From Saprospiraceae bacterium (GTDB lineage Bacteria; Bacteroidota; Bacteroidia; Chitinophagales; Saprospiraceae), in the NCBI GenBank assembly GCA_022448945.1, contig JAKVCV010000004.1, forward strand, positions 1-64,000: DNA of 64,000 nucleotides. The letters run 5' to 3'. The position numbers were made by a program, and so were the translations under genes. Shown here one piece after another: positions 16,021-26,588 of the stretch; position 1 is the stretch's first letter; each line of letters opens with the position of its first letter. The notes below the pieces were generated by a model. The model did not search any database and was not told the DNA's origin. It was given only the letters and a program-made list of their open reading frames with translations.

Positions 16021-18210
16021 TTACTGTTTAATAAACGGAGCTCTATATGTTTTGTCATTAGATGTAACACAAAGCCAATAAATTCCTTTCGGTAAGAAAG
16101 CTACGTTATAAGTGTTATTTTTATTATAAGTAAATTCTTTTATAATTCTTCCATATGTATCATGGATATAAATTTGTCTGGCATTAATGATTTCTGTTTC
16201 TATATGCAGAAAATTATTTGTTGGATTAGGATAAATATTAATTAGATGTTGAGCATTTTTATTCACAATACTTTGAGAAGTGTTGATGAAACCTGTATCA
16301 TAAATATCAATAGAAAATCCTAGTTGATTTTTTATCCATAATTTACCATCATAATCTAATTGCATATGTCTCAGACTATTCATACTTATAGGTGAGTTTT
16401 GAATGTTGAAATTTGACCAATTTTGACCATCATATACGTATAGGCCATTAGATGTAGCACAATAAATATTATTCCCCTGTCCAGTTAAATTATATATATT
16501 AGCAGCTGAGGGGAAAGATAAGGCAGACCATGCATTACCATCAAATTTATTAATTTGACCAGAACTATAGGAAGTCCAAAAATCACCATTAGCATCAATA
16601 TAGCCCTTAGAGAAGCTTGCATTTGGTGCATTAAAAGTTTGAATAGATGTTCCATCGAATTTATTTAGATAATATTGGTATACGCCAAAAGAAAATTCTT
16701 CGCGTTCCATCCACCATATATTCCCTGAATTATCAGAAGACATTTGGGAGTAGTGAAAATTTGTAGCACTACCTGGGTTCGATAAGATAGACCAATTGTT
16801 ATTTATATATTTATAAATTATTTCATCCTGATCAACAACTAGAAGAAAACCTTTAGAGCTAGCAATAAAATTAGAGTAATATTGACTTGCACCAGAATTG
16901 AATAAAGGTAAAACCCCACCTGATGAACTATGATCATGAACAAACCAATTATTAGTATTAGGGCCAGTTTGTTGTATGATTTTAGGGTTACTATCTTGAG
17001 AAATAATCCAAGCATAATTTAATGTATCAAACACTGTCGAATATATGATTTGAAATTGATCAGATCCTGGCAGTGTAGACCAGTTGCCGCCATTGTTTTT
17101 TTGAATTCCTTTATTATGACCTGAAAGATGAATGTTTTTGTTCTGATCTGTTATTATATGTGATTGTGAAGAAAAATCTACTAAAGAAATTAATGATCCA
17201 CTTTGAAGTGTATTACCATTATATTTTTCAAAAGTGTTTTCTTCAAAAACCCAATAGTCTCCATTTTGTGCAATAATAAAATTATCAATCTTTTCGATGT
17301 TACTGTTTAGATTAGCTATTGTACTATCAACTGTCCAGTTATTACCATCAAAACGAACTAATACATTACCATAAGAATTATATATTAGATCACCGTTTGG
17401 AATTTCTTGAGTTATTAAATTTAAACTGTTCGGGGCCACGGGTAAATTAACTGTGCCTGAGCCAGTCCCTGATGAACTATTCCAGCTAGTCCAAGCGCCG
17501 TTGGTGATCCTATGTATAGTTCCATTGTCAGGAAATAAAAATATATTGCTGTCTTTATATGAAGTGAGTCTACAATCAGAATAAGCAATTATTGAATTTG
17601 AAGTATTTGGAGGGGAATGTTCCAGCCATGTGTCACTTCCTGCATTGTAGGTTAAGAAATTGAAAGAACCAATACAAATATCACCATTGTTCCTAATAGT
17701 CAAGTTCCATATAGGATATGAGCTTGTCACACCAGCTGTGTAAGCTTTAAGGTCCCAATTAGTTCCATCATAGCTCATAAGTCCATACAAAGATCCCAGC
17801 CATAACGTTCCACTCGAATCAACTCCACTGCAATACACGATATTATTTGTAAGATTCGTTCCTTGTAATAACGTAGGGTAATTAATAGTAGACCATTGGT
17901 TAGTATTCCCATCAATTTTTAACAATGCTAAATCGTATGTCCCTATCCATAAATTACCATCTTGATCAGAAGAAATTGTTTGAATATGTTCATCTGGAAG
18001 TATTGAGTTGTTGGGGTTATAGTGTGTTGTATTTAATGTGTTTTTGTCTATTTTAAAAAGTCCTACATCTGATGCAAGCCATAGATCATTAGCTGTTTCT
18101 TCAATATCAAGAACAGTCATTGTACTGTGGATTTTAGTCCATGACGTGGATTGGGAAAATAATATCTGGTAAATCAGAAGTAGAGTGATTGTGAGAAAGA
18201 GTTTTTGCAT
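16021..18210 (-). CDS. Exported propeller-repeat protein with T9SS sorting domain
   Basis: 729 residues with a signal peptide (LFLTITLLLIYQILFSQS). Most of the protein is tandem propeller blades resembling the regulatory propeller repeats of hybrid two-component sensors, for instance IQTISSDQDGNLWIGTYD near residue 85 and similar GxLWLGS-type strands. No transmembrane helix, kinase or HTH follows. The C-terminus is instead a type A T9SS domain (LINIYPNPTNNFLHIETE, then LPKGIYWLCV). So this is a secreted or surface propeller rather than a sensor. The likely role is ligand or polymer binding; substrate is unknown. It shares only the T9SS tail with the propeller at 13208. Confidence 0.85.
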   Translation of the reverse strand: MQKLFLTITLLLIYQILFSQSTSWTKIHSTMTVLDIEETANDLWLASDVGLFKIDKNTLNTTHYNPNNSILPDEHIQTISSDQDGNLWIGTYDLALLKIDGNTNQWSTINYPTLLQGTNLTNNIVYCSGVDSSGTLWLGSLYGLMSYDGTNWDLKAYTAGVTSSYPIWNLTIRNNGDICIGSFNFLTYNAGSDTWLEHSPPNTSNSIIAYSDCRLTSYKDSNIFLFPDNGTIHRITNGAWTSWNSSSGTGSGTVNLPVAPNSLNLITQEIPNGDLIYNSYGNVLVRFDGNNWTVDSTIANLNSNIEKIDNFIIAQNGDYWVFEENTFEKYNGNTLQSGSLISLVDFSSQSHIITDQNKNIHLSGHNKGIQKNNGGNWSTLPGSDQFQIIYSTVFDTLNYAWIISQDSNPKIIQQTGPNTNNWFVHDHSSSGGVLPLFNSGASQYYSNFIASSKGFLLVVDQDEIIYKYINNNWSILSNPGSATNFHYSQMSSDNSGNIWWMEREEFSFGVYQYYLNKFDGTSIQTFNAPNASFSKGYIDANGDFWTSYSSGQINKFDGNAWSALSFPSAANIYNLTGQGNNIYCATSNGLYVYDGQNWSNFNIQNSPISMNSLRHMQLDYDGKLWIKNQLGFSIDIYDTGFINTSQSIVNKNAQHLINIYPNPTNNFLHIETEIINARQIYIHDTYGRIIKEFTYNKNNTYNVAFLPKGIYWLCVTSNDKTYRAPFIKQ

Positions 18211-18383
18211 TGTAATAAGTTTTATTTTTACTAAAATAAGAATTTCTACTTACAAAAATGAGTATTTGGTTATAATGAGGCAAATCTAAAACTAACTTTA
18301 AATAAAATGTCTAAAATTCTATTTTTGCTATATAAAGCTTTATTTTGGCTTATATTATAATAATAAATAAAAAGTCTAAGCCA

Positions 18384-19889
18384 ATGAAAGCGCCTTCGAA
18401 TGACTTGTTTTTATTGATAAAAACAATGACAAAGTCTGAAAAAAAATACTTTCGGCAGTATTCAGAAAGATATTCAAATAATAAAAAGAATAATTCTTTG
18501 GTCCTTTTTGATGCAATAAATAGCTTTAACCACTACGATGAGTTTTTGTTGAAACAATCACTTTCTGAGCATCCTTTTTTTAAATATTTTGCTGTTGCAA
18601 AGCGCTATTTGTATCAGCAAATTCTTGAGAGTCTTGATCTTTTTTACAGAGTGAACTCCATAAGGGAAAAAATTAAACGTCAATTTCATTTTTCTGCGAT
18701 TCTAATCCAAAAAGGTCTGTTGGAACAAGCAAGGAAGGAGCTTAACAAAGCAGCTAAAATAATTTCTGAATATGAACTGTTCGAGTATAATGTCTTATAT
18801 ATAGAAACAGAACGAAAACTAATACAGGCACAAAAATTTTCTATTACCAATAGAAATGATTCTTATTCTGATTTAAAAAACACTTTAGTGCATATAAGCA
18901 ATGCCAATTGGTATTGGTTGAAAAATAATATTGTCTTGCAATTGCATTTAAAGAAGGTCAATGTGTTTGATGAGGATCAAAAAAAAGTTTTAGATGATAT
19001 TGAAAAAGAATTTTTGAAAAAAGAGCCTCCATTAGCGCTTAAATTACGGCTTGGTTATTATAAGACTTTAGCTACCATTTCATTTATGAAGGGAGAAGTA
19101 AATAAGGCTTATAAGTATAATAAAATTGCTATAGATTTATTTGAATCAAACCCTAAGTTAATTGAATTAGAACCACAATTATATTTAGCCAATATCAATA
19201 ATTTTTTAATTGATAATTTTAATTTAAAGAAATATGATGTTGTTGAGGATGGCTTAAAAAAAATGCGTTCATTATCAGGTTCAGGTTTGTTGAAATCACT
19301 TTCAAGGTCTGAAGAAAAAATTTTTGAACTTACTTATACCTTGCAATTAAACTCTAGTATAGCTCAAAATAATTTTTTGAGTGCTATGGAATTAATACCA
19401 ATGATTAAAATAGGATTACATAAGTACAAGAAAACAATGCCAGCAAATTATTATTTGCAATTCAATTATCTTATTGCTTATGTTTTATTTGTAAATAAAT
19501 CTTTTGAAGAAGCATTGACATGCTTGGAAGAGATAAAACAACCTAAGTATAAAACTATTTTAGAAGAGTTGCGCTATGCTGCAAATCGATTATATTTTCT
19601 TTGTCATTTTGAATTAGACAATATTCTTTTACTAGATAGTTTGATGTTGTCGATGAAACGACTTCAAAAAAAGGATAATCGACAGATAGCATTAGATGAC
19701 CTTCTTTTTAAATTTCTCAGACAAATATCAAATTCTGTTATGAGTAGAGATGAAAGAATTGAAATGTTTACGAAGTTGAAAGACCAAATGCAACTATTAA
19801 AGTTGGATAGTAATAATAAAAAAGCTTGGGTTTATTTTGATTTTGATCAGTGGCTAGATAAAAAAATCAACCCAATTAAAATTCTTTGA
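18384..19889 (+). CDS. Alpha-helical repeat protein of unknown function
   Basis: About 501 residues from the ATG at 18384. A TTG 39 nt upstream would add an unconvincing IIIINKKSK leader, so I prefer the ATG. The protein is lysine-rich and predicted all-helical, with TPR-like paired helices but no clean TPR consensus. It begins with LFLLIKTMTKSEKKYFRQY, a conserved-looking opening that I have seen in uncharacterised Bacteroidota proteins. No signal peptide, membrane segment or catalytic motif is visible. It converges on the valS gene with a 73-nt gap that holds a weak bulged hairpin but no good terminator. Function unknown. Confidence 0.7.
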   Translation: MKAPSNDLFLLIKTMTKSEKKYFRQYSERYSNNKKNNSLVLFDAINSFNHYDEFLLKQSLSEHPFFKYFAVAKRYLYQQILESLDLFYRVNSIREKIKRQFHFSAILIQKGLLEQARKELNKAAKIISEYELFEYNVLYIETERKLIQAQKFSITNRNDSYSDLKNTLVHISNANWYWLKNNIVLQLHLKKVNVFDEDQKKVLDDIEKEFLKKEPPLALKLRLGYYKTLATISFMKGEVNKAYKYNKIAIDLFESNPKLIELEPQLYLANINNFLIDNFNLKKYDVVEDGLKKMRSLSGSGLLKSLSRSEEKIFELTYTLQLNSSIAQNNFLSAMELIPMIKIGLHKYKKTMPANYYLQFNYLIAYVLFVNKSFEEALTCLEEIKQPKYKTILEELRYAANRLYFLCHFELDNILLLDSLMLSMKRLQKKDNRQIALDDLLFKFLRQISNSVMSRDERIEMFTKLKDQMQLLKLDSNNKKAWVYFDFDQWLDKKINPIKIL

Positions 19890-19962
19890 GTCTATTGTCA
19901 TGTTCCCAATACTATCTACTGTTGCAGTAGTAATACTGTCAACTTGCCAGTTATCAGCTTTT

Positions 19963-22698
19963 TTAGTTTAGCTTAGAAAGGTTTTCTTCAAGCAATTGTA
20001 TTTTAGCCTTATTATCTGCTAGTTTTTTTCGTTCTTTTTCTACGACCATTTCTGGGGCATTATTGACAAATTTTTGATTGCCTAATTTTTTTTCAATACC
20101 CATTACAAAACCTTTTAATCGCTTTAATTCTTCTTCTACATCTTTACGTTGCGCTTCAATATTTACTGTTTTTTCGAATACAACGTAATATTGTTCTGTT
20201 CCTGCAATAAAATTCGAACCTGGATGTTCATCTTTTGAAGTAAAGTCTATTGTAACATATCCAATTGTTTCTATAGCTTCTTTCATGCCAATTTCTGACA
20301 TAAATGAATGAGCAGCTTCTGTGTCTTTAATCAATAAACTAAGTATTTCTTTTGGTTTTAGTTGGTTTTTATTTCTAATATCACGAATGGCCCCAACTAT
20401 TTCTTTCATAATTCCTGTTTTATACAGGAGTGATTTATCAAAAGAGCCTGTTTTTGGCCAGTTGCTGACGGTACAATCATCACCATCTGTACGGTTTTCA
20501 CGTAGATGAGCCCATATTTCTTCCGTTACAAATGGCATAAAAGGGTGCAGGATTGTCATGAATTTTTCAAAGAAATTAATAGTAGTTTCTAGTGTGTGTT
20601 TATCAATAGGTTGTTGATATCCGGGTTTAATAATTTCTAGGTACCAAGAACAAAAGTCACCCCAAATAAAATTGTATAATGATTTTACAGCTTCAGAAAG
20701 CCTATAGCTATTGAAATTTTCCTCAATATTTACAAGGATTTTGTTGTATTCCTGTTCAAGCCATTTAGCTGCAAAAGCATTGATTTTTGTTGTTTTTTCG
20801 TTAACGGGTTCTGCTACTATTTCCCAGCCTTTTATCAATCTAAGTGCGTTCCAGAGTTTATTTGAAAAGTTACGACCAGTTTCACAAAGTTTTGATTCAT
20901 TTAATATACTTGAATTTTTCTTATCAGCAAAAGGGGCATCAAAAATTACATCATTTCCTGCCGCAGCTGCTGAAAGAATACCAAAACGTACACCATCAGC
21001 ACCATAATTTTTTATGAGTTGTATGGAGTCAGGAGAATTTCCTAATGATTTACTCATTTTACGTCCAAGTTTATCTCTGACCATTCCAGTAAAATAAACA
21101 TCTTTAAAAGGGAAAAACCCTTTTTTTTGACTTAATGTCTCCCCAAGTAGTTGAGGTCCCCATTCATATCCTGCCATGATCATTCTAGCTACCCAAAAGA
21201 ACATAATATCCCAACCAGTTACTAATACATTTGTTGGATAGTAGTATTTAAATTCTTCATTGTCCTCAAAAGCATCAAAAACCGACATTGGCCAAAGCCA
21301 AGAAGAAAACCAAGTGTCAACGACATCTTCTTCTCTTTCTAGGTCTTCAAGTGTTAATGAATCATTATTTAGTTTTTCTTTTGCAATACTTAAAGCCTCC
21401 AGTTCATTTTCTGCAACAAAGAAATGGTCTCTGTTTTCTTTCAAATACCAAGCAGGAATTTGTTGCCCCCACCATAATTGACGCGAGATGCACCAATCCC
21501 TAACATTTTCAGGCTTCAACCAATTCCTATACATATTGATCATGTGCTCAGGCATAAAACTTATAGGACCTTCTTCAACAGCTTTTAAAGCAGTTGCTGA
21601 AAATTTATCCATTTTCAGGAACCATTGTTTAGTTAATTTAGGTTCCACAACAGCATTTGTTCTCTCAGAACGTCCAACACTATTACTATAATTTTCTATT
21701 TTTACTAGATAATCAAGTTCTTTAAGATCTTTTGCTATTTGCTTTCGGGCATCTTCTCTATCTATTCCTATATAAAATTGTGCTTTTGAGTTGAGTCGCC
21801 CATCGTCTTCAAGTATGTCAATGACTTCTAGGTTATGACGCTGTCCGATCTCGTAATCGTTCATGTCATGTGCAGGCGTTACTTTCAATGCCCCAGTTCC
21901 AAAGTCCATTTTTACATATTTATCAAAAATTATAGGAACCACTCGGTTCACCATAGGAACAATAGCCTTTTTGCCTTTTAGGTGTGCATATCGCTCATCT
22001 TCAGGGTGAACGGCAATAGCCGTATCTGCAAGGATAGTTTCAGGTCTTGTAGTGGCGATAGTTACCCATTCGTTTTCACTGCCTTCTATTTTATATCTTA
22101 CATGATATAGCTTAGAGTTTTCATCGTTGTGAATTACTTCTTCATTTGACAATACAGTTTTAGCTGCAGGGTCCCAGTTTGTCATTCTCAAGCCACGATA
22201 AAGCAGTCCTTTTTTATATAAATCAACAAATACTTTTATAACGGCACTTGAAAGTTTACTTTCCATAGTGAAGCGGGTGCGCTCCCAATCACATGAAGCA
22301 CCTAGAAGTTGAAGTTGCTTTAAAATCAAGCCTCCGTATTTGTCTTTCCATTCAAAAGCATATTTTAGGAATTCTTCTCTGCTAATATCACTCTTTTTTA
22401 TTCCCTTTTCTCTTAGTAACTTTACCACTTTAGCTTCTGTTGCAATCGATGCATGGTCTGTTCCAGGTACCCAACAGGCATTTTTACCCTCTAGGCGTGC
22501 TTTCCTAATTAGTACATCCTGAATGGTGTTGTTAAGCATATGTCCCATATGTAAAACACCAGTTACATTTGGTGGAGGGATAACGATCGTGAAAGCTTCT
22601 CTTTCATCAGGTAAAGAACGAAAATAGCCTTTTTCGATCCAATATTTGTACCATTTTGATTCAGCATCACCAGCATTATAGTGTTTAGCTAAGGTCAT
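19963..22698 (-). CDS. valS: Valyl-tRNA synthetase
   Basis: 911 residues, class I synthetase charging tRNA-Val. HIGH motif is HMGH at 50-53 within PPPNVTGVLHMGH, and KMSKS begins at residue 547 (GRKMSKSLGNS). Between them lies the CP1 editing domain (TIATTRPETILADTA). The anticodon-binding helical domain follows, then the C-terminal coiled coil (VEEELKRLKGFVMGIEKK) that is diagnostic for ValRS. Length matches the family. The gene is 53 nt downstream of aspS, and the two are probably cotranscribed. Confidence 0.97.
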   Translation of the reverse strand: MTLAKHYNAGDAESKWYKYWIEKGYFRSLPDEREAFTIVIPPPNVTGVLHMGHMLNNTIQDVLIRKARLEGKNACWVPGTDHASIATEAKVVKLLREKGIKKSDISREEFLKYAFEWKDKYGGLILKQLQLLGASCDWERTRFTMESKLSSAVIKVFVDLYKKGLLYRGLRMTNWDPAAKTVLSNEEVIHNDENSKLYHVRYKIEGSENEWVTIATTRPETILADTAIAVHPEDERYAHLKGKKAIVPMVNRVVPIIFDKYVKMDFGTGALKVTPAHDMNDYEIGQRHNLEVIDILEDDGRLNSKAQFYIGIDREDARKQIAKDLKELDYLVKIENYSNSVGRSERTNAVVEPKLTKQWFLKMDKFSATALKAVEEGPISFMPEHMINMYRNWLKPENVRDWCISRQLWWGQQIPAWYLKENRDHFFVAENELEALSIAKEKLNNDSLTLEDLEREEDVVDTWFSSWLWPMSVFDAFEDNEEFKYYYPTNVLVTGWDIMFFWVARMIMAGYEWGPQLLGETLSQKKGFFPFKDVYFTGMVRDKLGRKMSKSLGNSPDSIQLIKNYGADGVRFGILSAAAAGNDVIFDAPFADKKNSSILNESKLCETGRNFSNKLWNALRLIKGWEIVAEPVNEKTTKINAFAAKWLEQEYNKILVNIEENFNSYRLSEAVKSLYNFIWGDFCSWYLEIIKPGYQQPIDKHTLETTINFFEKFMTILHPFMPFVTEEIWAHLRENRTDGDDCTVSNWPKTGSFDKSLLYKTGIMKEIVGAIRDIRNKNQLKPKEILSLLIKDTEAAHSFMSEIGMKEAIETIGYVTIDFTSKDEHPGSNFIAGTEQYYVVFEKTVNIEAQRKDVEEELKRLKGFVMGIEKKLGNQKFVNNAPEMVVEKERKKLADNKAKIQLLEENLSKLN

Positions 22699-22751
22699 GT
22701 TTATTTAAATATTTTTTATGTATCAAAATCAAAAAAGAGAATGTGAAATAC

Positions 22752-24521
22752 TTAGGCGTCTTTTTCAATAACAACCCCTATTCCTAATTCATCTAATTGA
22801 ATGTTATCAATAACTGCAGGAGCATCAATCATTATATCTCTGCCCTGATTGTTTTTTGGGAAAGCAATAAAATCACGAATAGAAACAGCACCTTTCATAA
22901 TAGAACAGAGTCTGTCAAATCCAAAAGCAATGCCACCATGAGGTGGAGCGCCATATTCAAAAGCATTTAAAAGAAATCCGAACTGTGCTTCCGCTTCTTC
23001 TTCAGTAAAGCCCAATAATTTAAAGTTTTTTGCTTGTAATTCGCGGTCAAAGATACGGATAGAGCCACCACCTATTTCCCACCCATTAATTACTAGGTCA
23101 TAAGCATCAGCTCTCAATGCTTTCATTGTTGAATGATCTCCTGTCAACATTCTTTCTTTATCTTCTTCTTTAGGAGAAGTAAAAGGATGATGCATTGCGT
23201 GAAAACGCTCGCTTTCTTCATCCCATTCTAATAGAGGGAAATCAACAACCCATAAAGGATTAAATCCAGTTTTTCGTAACCCCATTCGATCACCCATTTC
23301 AAGGCGAAGATCACTTAATTGACCACGAACAGTATCTGTATCACCACAAAGAATCAGTAGCATGTCTCCTTTTTCGGCTTTTGCTCTTTCAAGCCATCCC
23401 ATTAACTGTTCATCATTATAAAATTTACCTACCGATGATTTGATGCTACCATCAAGATTGTATTTTACATAAACCAAGCCTTTGGCTCCTATTTGTGGAC
23501 GCTGTACCCAGGAAGTAAGTTTTTTTATGTCTTTATTAGAATAAGAATCTGCCTGGCCTTTAGCACAGATTGAGACAACCATTTCAGCATTATCAAATAC
23601 TGGGAAACCATAGCCTTTTGATAAATCATTCAATTCAATAAATTCCATTCCAAATCTTGTATCAGGCTTGTCAGAACCATAGCGTTTTATAGCTTCATCG
23701 TACGTCATTCTCGGAAAATCAGACAATTCCACCTCTAGACAAGTTTTAAATAGGTGTTTTGTCAATCCTTCAAAGGTCTGTAAGATTTCGTCCTGAGTAA
23801 CAAAGCACATTTCGCAATCGATTTGTGTAAATTCTGGTTGACGATCTGCCCTAAGGTCTTCATCCCGGAAACATTTTACCAATTGAAAATACTTGTCAAA
23901 ACCTGATACCATTAACAATTGCTTAAAGGTTTGAGGAGACTGGGGTAAGGCATAGAATTGACCTTGATTCATCCTACTTGGAACGACAAAATCTCTTGCT
24001 CCTTCAGGAGTACTTTTTATGAGTACAGGTGTTTCTACTTCTATAAAGTTATGATTTGCAAGATATTTTCTAGTTTCAATTGCAACTTTTGATCTGAAAA
24101 ATAAATTTTGTTGAACCGGATTTCTTCGCAAATCCAAATAGCGGTATTTCATTCTTATTTCATCACCACCATCAGTTTCATCTTCTATAGTAAAAGGTGG
24201 AACCTTTGATTCGTTAAGTACTTCAAGATCACTAACAATAATTTCTATATCTCCTGTTGATATTTTAGGATTTTTATTAGAACGTTCAGCAACGATACCC
24301 ACAATGCGTAAGACATATTCACGTCCTAGTTTTTTAGCATCATTATATAAATTTTCATTTGTTTCAGTATTGAAAACAAGTTGAGTAATACCATAACGAT
24401 CCCTAAGGTCAATAAAGGTCATTGAACCATAGTCTCTGTTTTTGTTCAACCATCCTGAAAGCGTAACTTCCTGACCAATATGTTCACTACGGAGTTCTCC
24501 GCAATTGTGCGTTCTGTACAT
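22752..24521 (-). CDS. aspS: Aspartyl-tRNA synthetase (bacterial type)
   Basis: 589 residues, class II synthetase charging tRNA-Asp. It has the N-terminal OB-fold anticodon-binding domain (about 1-110, [20 protein letters not shown]), class II motif 2 ([18 protein letters not shown]), the inserted GAD domain (about 290-420) that marks bacterial AspRS, and motif 3 (GIAFGFDRL). All catalytic motifs are intact. It is the first gene of a likely aspS-valS unit; the divergent DUF5606 gene lies 288 nt away. Confidence 0.97.
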   Translation of the reverse strand: MYRTHNCGELRSEHIGQEVTLSGWLNKNRDYGSMTFIDLRDRYGITQLVFNTETNENLYNDAKKLGREYVLRIVGIVAERSNKNPKISTGDIEIIVSDLEVLNESKVPPFTIEDETDGGDEIRMKYRYLDLRRNPVQQNLFFRSKVAIETRKYLANHNFIEVETPVLIKSTPEGARDFVVPSRMNQGQFYALPQSPQTFKQLLMVSGFDKYFQLVKCFRDEDLRADRQPEFTQIDCEMCFVTQDEILQTFEGLTKHLFKTCLEVELSDFPRMTYDEAIKRYGSDKPDTRFGMEFIELNDLSKGYGFPVFDNAEMVVSICAKGQADSYSNKDIKKLTSWVQRPQIGAKGLVYVKYNLDGSIKSSVGKFYNDEQLMGWLERAKAEKGDMLLILCGDTDTVRGQLSDLRLEMGDRMGLRKTGFNPLWVVDFPLLEWDEESERFHAMHHPFTSPKEEDKERMLTGDHSTMKALRADAYDLVINGWEIGGGSIRIFDRELQAKNFKLLGFTEEEAEAQFGFLLNAFEYGAPPHGGIAFGFDRLCSIMKGAVSIRDFIAFPKNNQGRDIMIDAPAVIDNIQLDELGIGVVIEKDA

Positions 24522-24809
24522 GTTGTTTTTGTTTTTTATTTAGAAGATGCGAAATTAAGGATTTGAGGTAAGATATACAAAATTAGTCCTGCAATAATAT
24601 GTTTTGACCTCTAAAAATATTTCCACTTTTTTAGCATTTTGCGGCTTACTACAGATATTGTTCTGTAATTAATTATATGTTTTTTAAAGTAAAATCTATA
24701 CAATGTTAAAAGATCTATAATTAGAAATATCCATCCATTTTTGTATTTTTGTGTTACTTTTATACAAAGTTGAGTCAAATAGTAAATCAATTTTAATTCA
24801 ATAAAAACA

Positions 24810-25286
24810 ATGAATTTAGAGAAACTTGTTGCTGTTAGTGGTCGTACTGGAATTTTTAAAATGGCTGCCAATAGACCGAATGGTCTGATTATTCAGGATT
24901 TAGATAATGGAAAAAAGTTTTTTGCGCCTAGCAGAAAACATCAGTTTACGCCTTTGGAGTCTATTTCTATCTATACATATACAGAAGATTCTACTGCCGA
25001 GTTAAAAGAAGTTTTTATCAATATGTTGACTCAGATTGATACTAATCCACCAGTAAGTCCAAAGTCTAATTCTACAGAAATAAAAAATTATTTTAGTGAG
25101 ATATTACCAGATTTTGACCGTGAAAAAGTTCTTGTTAGTGATATTAAAAAATTAATTAAATGGTTTAATTTTCTCCATGAGAGAAATTTATTGTCATTAC
25201 CTGTTGAAACGGAAAAAGTTGATGAACAAGTTGTTCAGGAAGAAGATGTGAAGAATGAAACTGAAGATGCAGAATTAACGGAATAA
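24810..25286 (+). CDS. DUF5606 family protein
   Basis: 158 residues. The first 75 (MNLEKLVAVSGRTGIFKM, then GLIIQDLDNGKKFFAPSRKHQF) match the small Bacteroidota family DUF5606, a compact beta-rich domain possibly of nucleic-acid-binding type. Residues 85-140 are a helical extension, and the tail is very acidic (VDEQVVQEEDVKNETEDAE). No signal peptide. Function is unknown, but the family is widely conserved in the phylum and often lies near housekeeping genes, here divergent from aspS. It is followed by a strong terminator. Confidence 0.85.
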   Translation: MNLEKLVAVSGRTGIFKMAANRPNGLIIQDLDNGKKFFAPSRKHQFTPLESISIYTYTEDSTAELKEVFINMLTQIDTNPPVSPKSNSTEIKNYFSEILPDFDREKVLVSDIKKLIKWFNFLHERNLLSLPVETEKVDEQVVQEEDVKNETEDAELTE

Positions 25287-25317
25287 ATTTTTATAGTTAT
25301 ATAAAATCATACAAAAC

Positions 25318-25357
25318 AAAAAAGAGCTGACCAATTTAAATTGGTCAGCTCTTTTTT
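25318..25357. terminator. Bidirectional palindromic terminator
   Basis: A perfect 40-bp palindrome (core GAGCTGACCAATTT and its complement) with A-run on the left and T-run on the right, between the convergent DUF5606 and OmpA-lipoprotein genes. It can serve both. Confidence 0.85.
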
Positions 25358-25383
25358 GTTTTTATATATTCAATTCTTAAGAA

Positions 25384-26496
25384 TTAATTTTTAAGAATAT
25401 CCATAATTGCATCTAGTTTAGGAGACAAGATAATATCTGTACGTCTGTTCTTTGCTTTTCCTACATCAGTGCTATTTGATGCTATAGGGACATGTTCCCC
25501 ACGACCTGCTGCAGTAATTCTTTTTGGATCTACTTTCATTTTTATCATTTGGTCCACTATTGATAAGGATCGCCTGGAACTTAATTCCCAGTTCATTTTT
25601 GCATCACCATCGCTATCAGTGTGACCTTCTATAAGTACATCAATTTCACTATTCTTGTTTAATACTTCGGCCAACTTACCAATTGCATTTGCACCTTTGT
25701 TGTCGAGTTTTGCACTTCCCTTGGCAAAAAGTAGATTTTGACTTAACGAAACATAAACTTTCCCATTGCGTTCTTCTACACTAAGGTCAGACGATTTGAA
25801 CCCTAATAGTGCCTCATTGAGCTTGTCCTTTAATGCCTGTGCTTTAGCATCTCTACTAGCGATTGCTGCTTCTAATTCTTTAACTCTTGCTTCACGAGAT
25901 GCAAGATCTTCTTCCAGTTTTTCTAGTTTGTCTTCTCTGTCTTTTAAGTTTTTTTCTAATGTAGATTTATCACCCTCAAGATTGCTTATATTAGAATTTT
26001 TATCCTCCAGGTCCTTACGTAGGCGATCAATTTCTTTTCGTTCCTGATCCATTTTGTATTTTAAATCATCCATGTCTCGTTCTCTTTGTCTAAGTTGTTC
26101 TTCTTGTTTTCGAAGTTCAGCTTCTTTACGAACGACTTCTTCAGATAATTCTCTTCGTCTGCCTGCGGCATCTTCAGTTAGTTTTTCATTCACTTCTAAA
26201 AGCTTGTCGTAAAGCATTTGCAGGTCTTTGTTTAATTTTAATTGTTGATCATACCTGGTTTTAACCAAAGTATAATCTTTGTCTAATTCCTCAAGTTCTT
26301 TTTCTATTTTTTTAATTTCAGCTTCAGCCAATTGTCTTTGTTCTTCTGATTCCTTGGCCAAGGCATTGGCTTCTAAAGCCGCTCTTTCAGCAGTTGTTCT
26401 GGCTTCTACTTCTGCATCAAATCTTCTAGTAGGAACGCACGACAATAGTGTAAGGAAAAGAATTAAAATCAGTGAATAATTTAAATATTTCAACAT
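25384..26496 (-). CDS. OmpA-family lipoprotein with long coiled coil
   Basis: 370 residues. Signal peptide with lipobox LLSC (Cys at about 20), a long charged coiled coil from about 30 to 230 (repeated EEL/RKEL heptads), then a C-terminal OmpA/Pal peptidoglycan-binding domain: GHTDSDGDAKMNWELSSRRS and the NRRTDI motif that binds diaminopimelate. It should sit in the outer membrane by its lipid and hold the peptidoglycan about a coiled-coil length away, acting as an envelope tether or spacer. The paralogue at 26589 is upstream on the same strand, 92 nt away, suggesting a two-gene unit. Confidence 0.9.
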   Translation of the reverse strand: MLKYLNYSLILILFLTLLSCVPTRRFDAEVEARTTAERAALEANALAKESEEQRQLAEAEIKKIEKELEELDKDYTLVKTRYDQQLKLNKDLQMLYDKLLEVNEKLTEDAAGRRRELSEEVVRKEAELRKQEEQLRQRERDMDDLKYKMDQERKEIDRLRKDLEDKNSNISNLEGDKSTLEKNLKDREDKLEKLEEDLASREARVKELEAAIASRDAKAQALKDKLNEALLGFKSSDLSVEERNGKVYVSLSQNLLFAKGSAKLDNKGANAIGKLAEVLNKNSEIDVLIEGHTDSDGDAKMNWELSSRRSLSIVDQMIKMKVDPKRITAAGRGEHVPIASNSTDVGKAKNRRTDIILSPKLDAIMDILKN

Positions 26497-26588
26497 ATGG
26501 ATTTGTTTATATTTTATGGTAATTATTGAATTTGTATTTTTTTGTTTTAGATAGCAAAGAGTAATAGTTGAGCGATTAGAAAAACAGA

